A DNA stretch of 64,000 bases from Mesorhizobium sp. M9A.F.Ca.ET.002.03.1.2 (GTDB lineage: Bacteria > Pseudomonadota > Alphaproteobacteria > Rhizobiales > Rhizobiaceae), in the NCBI RefSeq assembly GCF_003952365.1, contig NZ_CP034443.1, positions 4,519,001 through 4,583,000 of the forward strand, in the 5' to 3' direction. The translations under genes and the position numbers were made by a program. Within the stretch, counting starts at the first letter, position 1, and every line of letters begins with the position of its first letter. A model generated the notes under the pieces. That model saw only the letters and a list, made by a program, of their open reading frames with translations, was not told the origin of the DNA and made no database searches. Shown in pieces: positions 63,101 through 64,000 of this stretch.

Positions 63101-64000
63101 ATGCTCAAGCTGAAGATGCGCGAAAGACCGTTTCCCGAGCTTTCCTATGCCAGCCCGCATCAGCCGGCATTGACGCGCTGGTTCATCCATTCCATCGAAG
63201 GGCTGTCCGGCCGCGATCGCTTCGCGGCGCTCTATGATTTCTGGCGTCGCCATGTGGTGCCGAGCGGCGAGCGCGTGTTCAGCCGCATGCTGGAGCTGAT
63301 CGATGTCCAGGTGCAGGTCGCCGGCCAATGGCCGCCGGCAAAGCTGCCTGACGCGCCGCTGGTGATCGTCGCCAATCATCCGTTCGGCATCGGCGACGGC
63401 ATTGCTGTGCTCTCGCTGGCCGAGCAGCTTCAGCGCCCGTTCCGCGTCATGATCCACAAGGATCTGCTCAAGATCCGCGAGATGGAGCCCTATTCGCTGC
63501 CGATCGACTTTTCAGAGACCAAGGACGCGCTGAAGAACAACATGGCGGTCCGCCACGAGGCGGTGCGGCTGCTGAAAGAGGGCGTCACCATCGTCGTCTT
63601 TCCCGCGGGCGGCGTCGCCACCGCGCCGAAAGGTTTTGGCCGGGCGCGCGATCTGCCGTGGAAGATGTTTCCGGCCCGGCTCGTCCAGGACGCCAAGGCA
63701 TCGGTCGTCCCAATGCATTTTTCCGGTCAGAACGGCCGGCTGTTCCACCTGGTCAGCGGGCCGATGAACATGGCTGAGCGTGACGGGCGTGTGGCGAAGT
63801 TCGTCGGCAGGGCTTCGTTGACGCTGCGCATTTCCCTGCTCATCCCCGAATTCGCGCGGCTGTCCGGCAAATCGATCGACGTGCGCGTCGGCGACGTACT
63901 GGGATGGGACGAACTGGAGCCGCTGCGCGACCGCAAGGCTTTGCTCGACCGCCTCTATCGCGGTGTTTTCGATCTGGCGCCGGCCGAGGCGCGCGGCCGC
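63101..64000 (+). CDS. Lysophospholipid acyltransferase (PlsC-like) family protein, 3' end outside window
   Basis: The frame from ATG 63101 is open for 300 codons to the window edge. It shows the acyltransferase motif VANHPFGIGDGI (block I, His/Asp) and VVFPAGGVATAPKG (block III), as in hemolysin-type 1-acyl-glycerol-3-phosphate acyltransferases. It probably acylates a lysophospholipid or ornithine lipid at the inner membrane. The specific acceptor is unknown. Confidence 0.85.
   Translation, partial: MLKLKMRERPFPELSYASPHQPALTRWFIHSIEGLSGRDRFAALYDFWRRHVVPSGERVFSRMLELIDVQVQVAGQWPPAKLPDAPLVIVANHPFGIGDGIAVLSLAEQLQRPFRVMIHKDLLKIREMEPYSLPIDFSETKDALKNNMAVRHEAVRLLKEGVTIVVFPAGGVATAPKGFGRARDLPWKMFPARLVQDAKASVVPMHFSGQNGRLFHLVSGPMNMAERDGRVAKFVGRASLTLRISLLIPEFARLSGKSIDVRVGDVLGWDELEPLRDRKALLDRLYRGVFDLAPAEARGR

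Overview
The window is a GC-rich alphaproteobacterial chromosome segment. Gene content and the shared palindromic intergenic elements point to a Mesorhizobium-like member of the Hyphomicrobiales: trigger factor, PHB synthase, glpX, a DUF982 protein, GcvA-like LysR, the NifU-like/folE/hisI block, many ABC importers and RIME-like repeats. No phage, integrase, transposase or CRISPR array is visible. All gene calls rest on reading translated motifs; nothing was searched against a database.

Layout. 0-4.8 kb: end of a membrane-protein pair (DUF2157/DUF4401-like plus GDYXXLXY protein), an aromatic ammonia-lyase-like protein lacking the usual MIO tripeptide, tRNA-Leu, and tig. 4.8-14.5 kb: a respiratory segment with small monooxygenase and hydrolase genes, a class I cytochrome c, ctaB, a DUF2189 membrane protein and a coxMNOP-type oxidase with two subunit III genes and a subunit IV. 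It ends at a decayed second copy of the tig 3' end and terminator, so the segment is bracketed by tig 3' sequence. 15.4-22.6 kb (minus strand): a sugar-import operon led by a LacI-type HTH fused to a PfkB kinase, followed by a GATase1-like protein, an FrcA-type ATPase, a binding protein, two permeases and an M20 deacylase.

23-31.9 kb: the most unusual block. Eight genes on alternating strands encode an LpxL-like acyltransferase without its catalytic residues, a FemAB/CelD-type acetyltransferase, an ATP-grasp ligase, a Mur-ligase-like protein with a C-terminal Cys4 motif, a PP-loop ATPase with a QueC-like Cys cluster, a formyltransferase, a GT25 glycosyltransferase and a pyruvyltransferase. 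Together they look like a pathway making a modified peptide-, lipid- or sugar-containing product; the product is unknown.

32-43 kb: radC, map, DUF982, a hydrolase, a complete Liv-type importer (binding protein, two ATPases, two permeases), a second M20 deacylase and an RpiR-type regulator. 43-47 kb: a degraded stretch with a DUF2161 gene showing compensated frame changes, a tRNA-like gene with a non-pairing anticodon arm, tRNA-Glu(UUC), and a frameshifted M15-type lipoprotein. 47-64 kb: phaC whose 3' end is an internal duplication, then mostly housekeeping genes (aminotransferase, hom, glpX, recJ, patatin, hisI, folE, NifU-like, LysR, yidD, class D beta-lactamase, thrS), ending in a partial acyltransferase.
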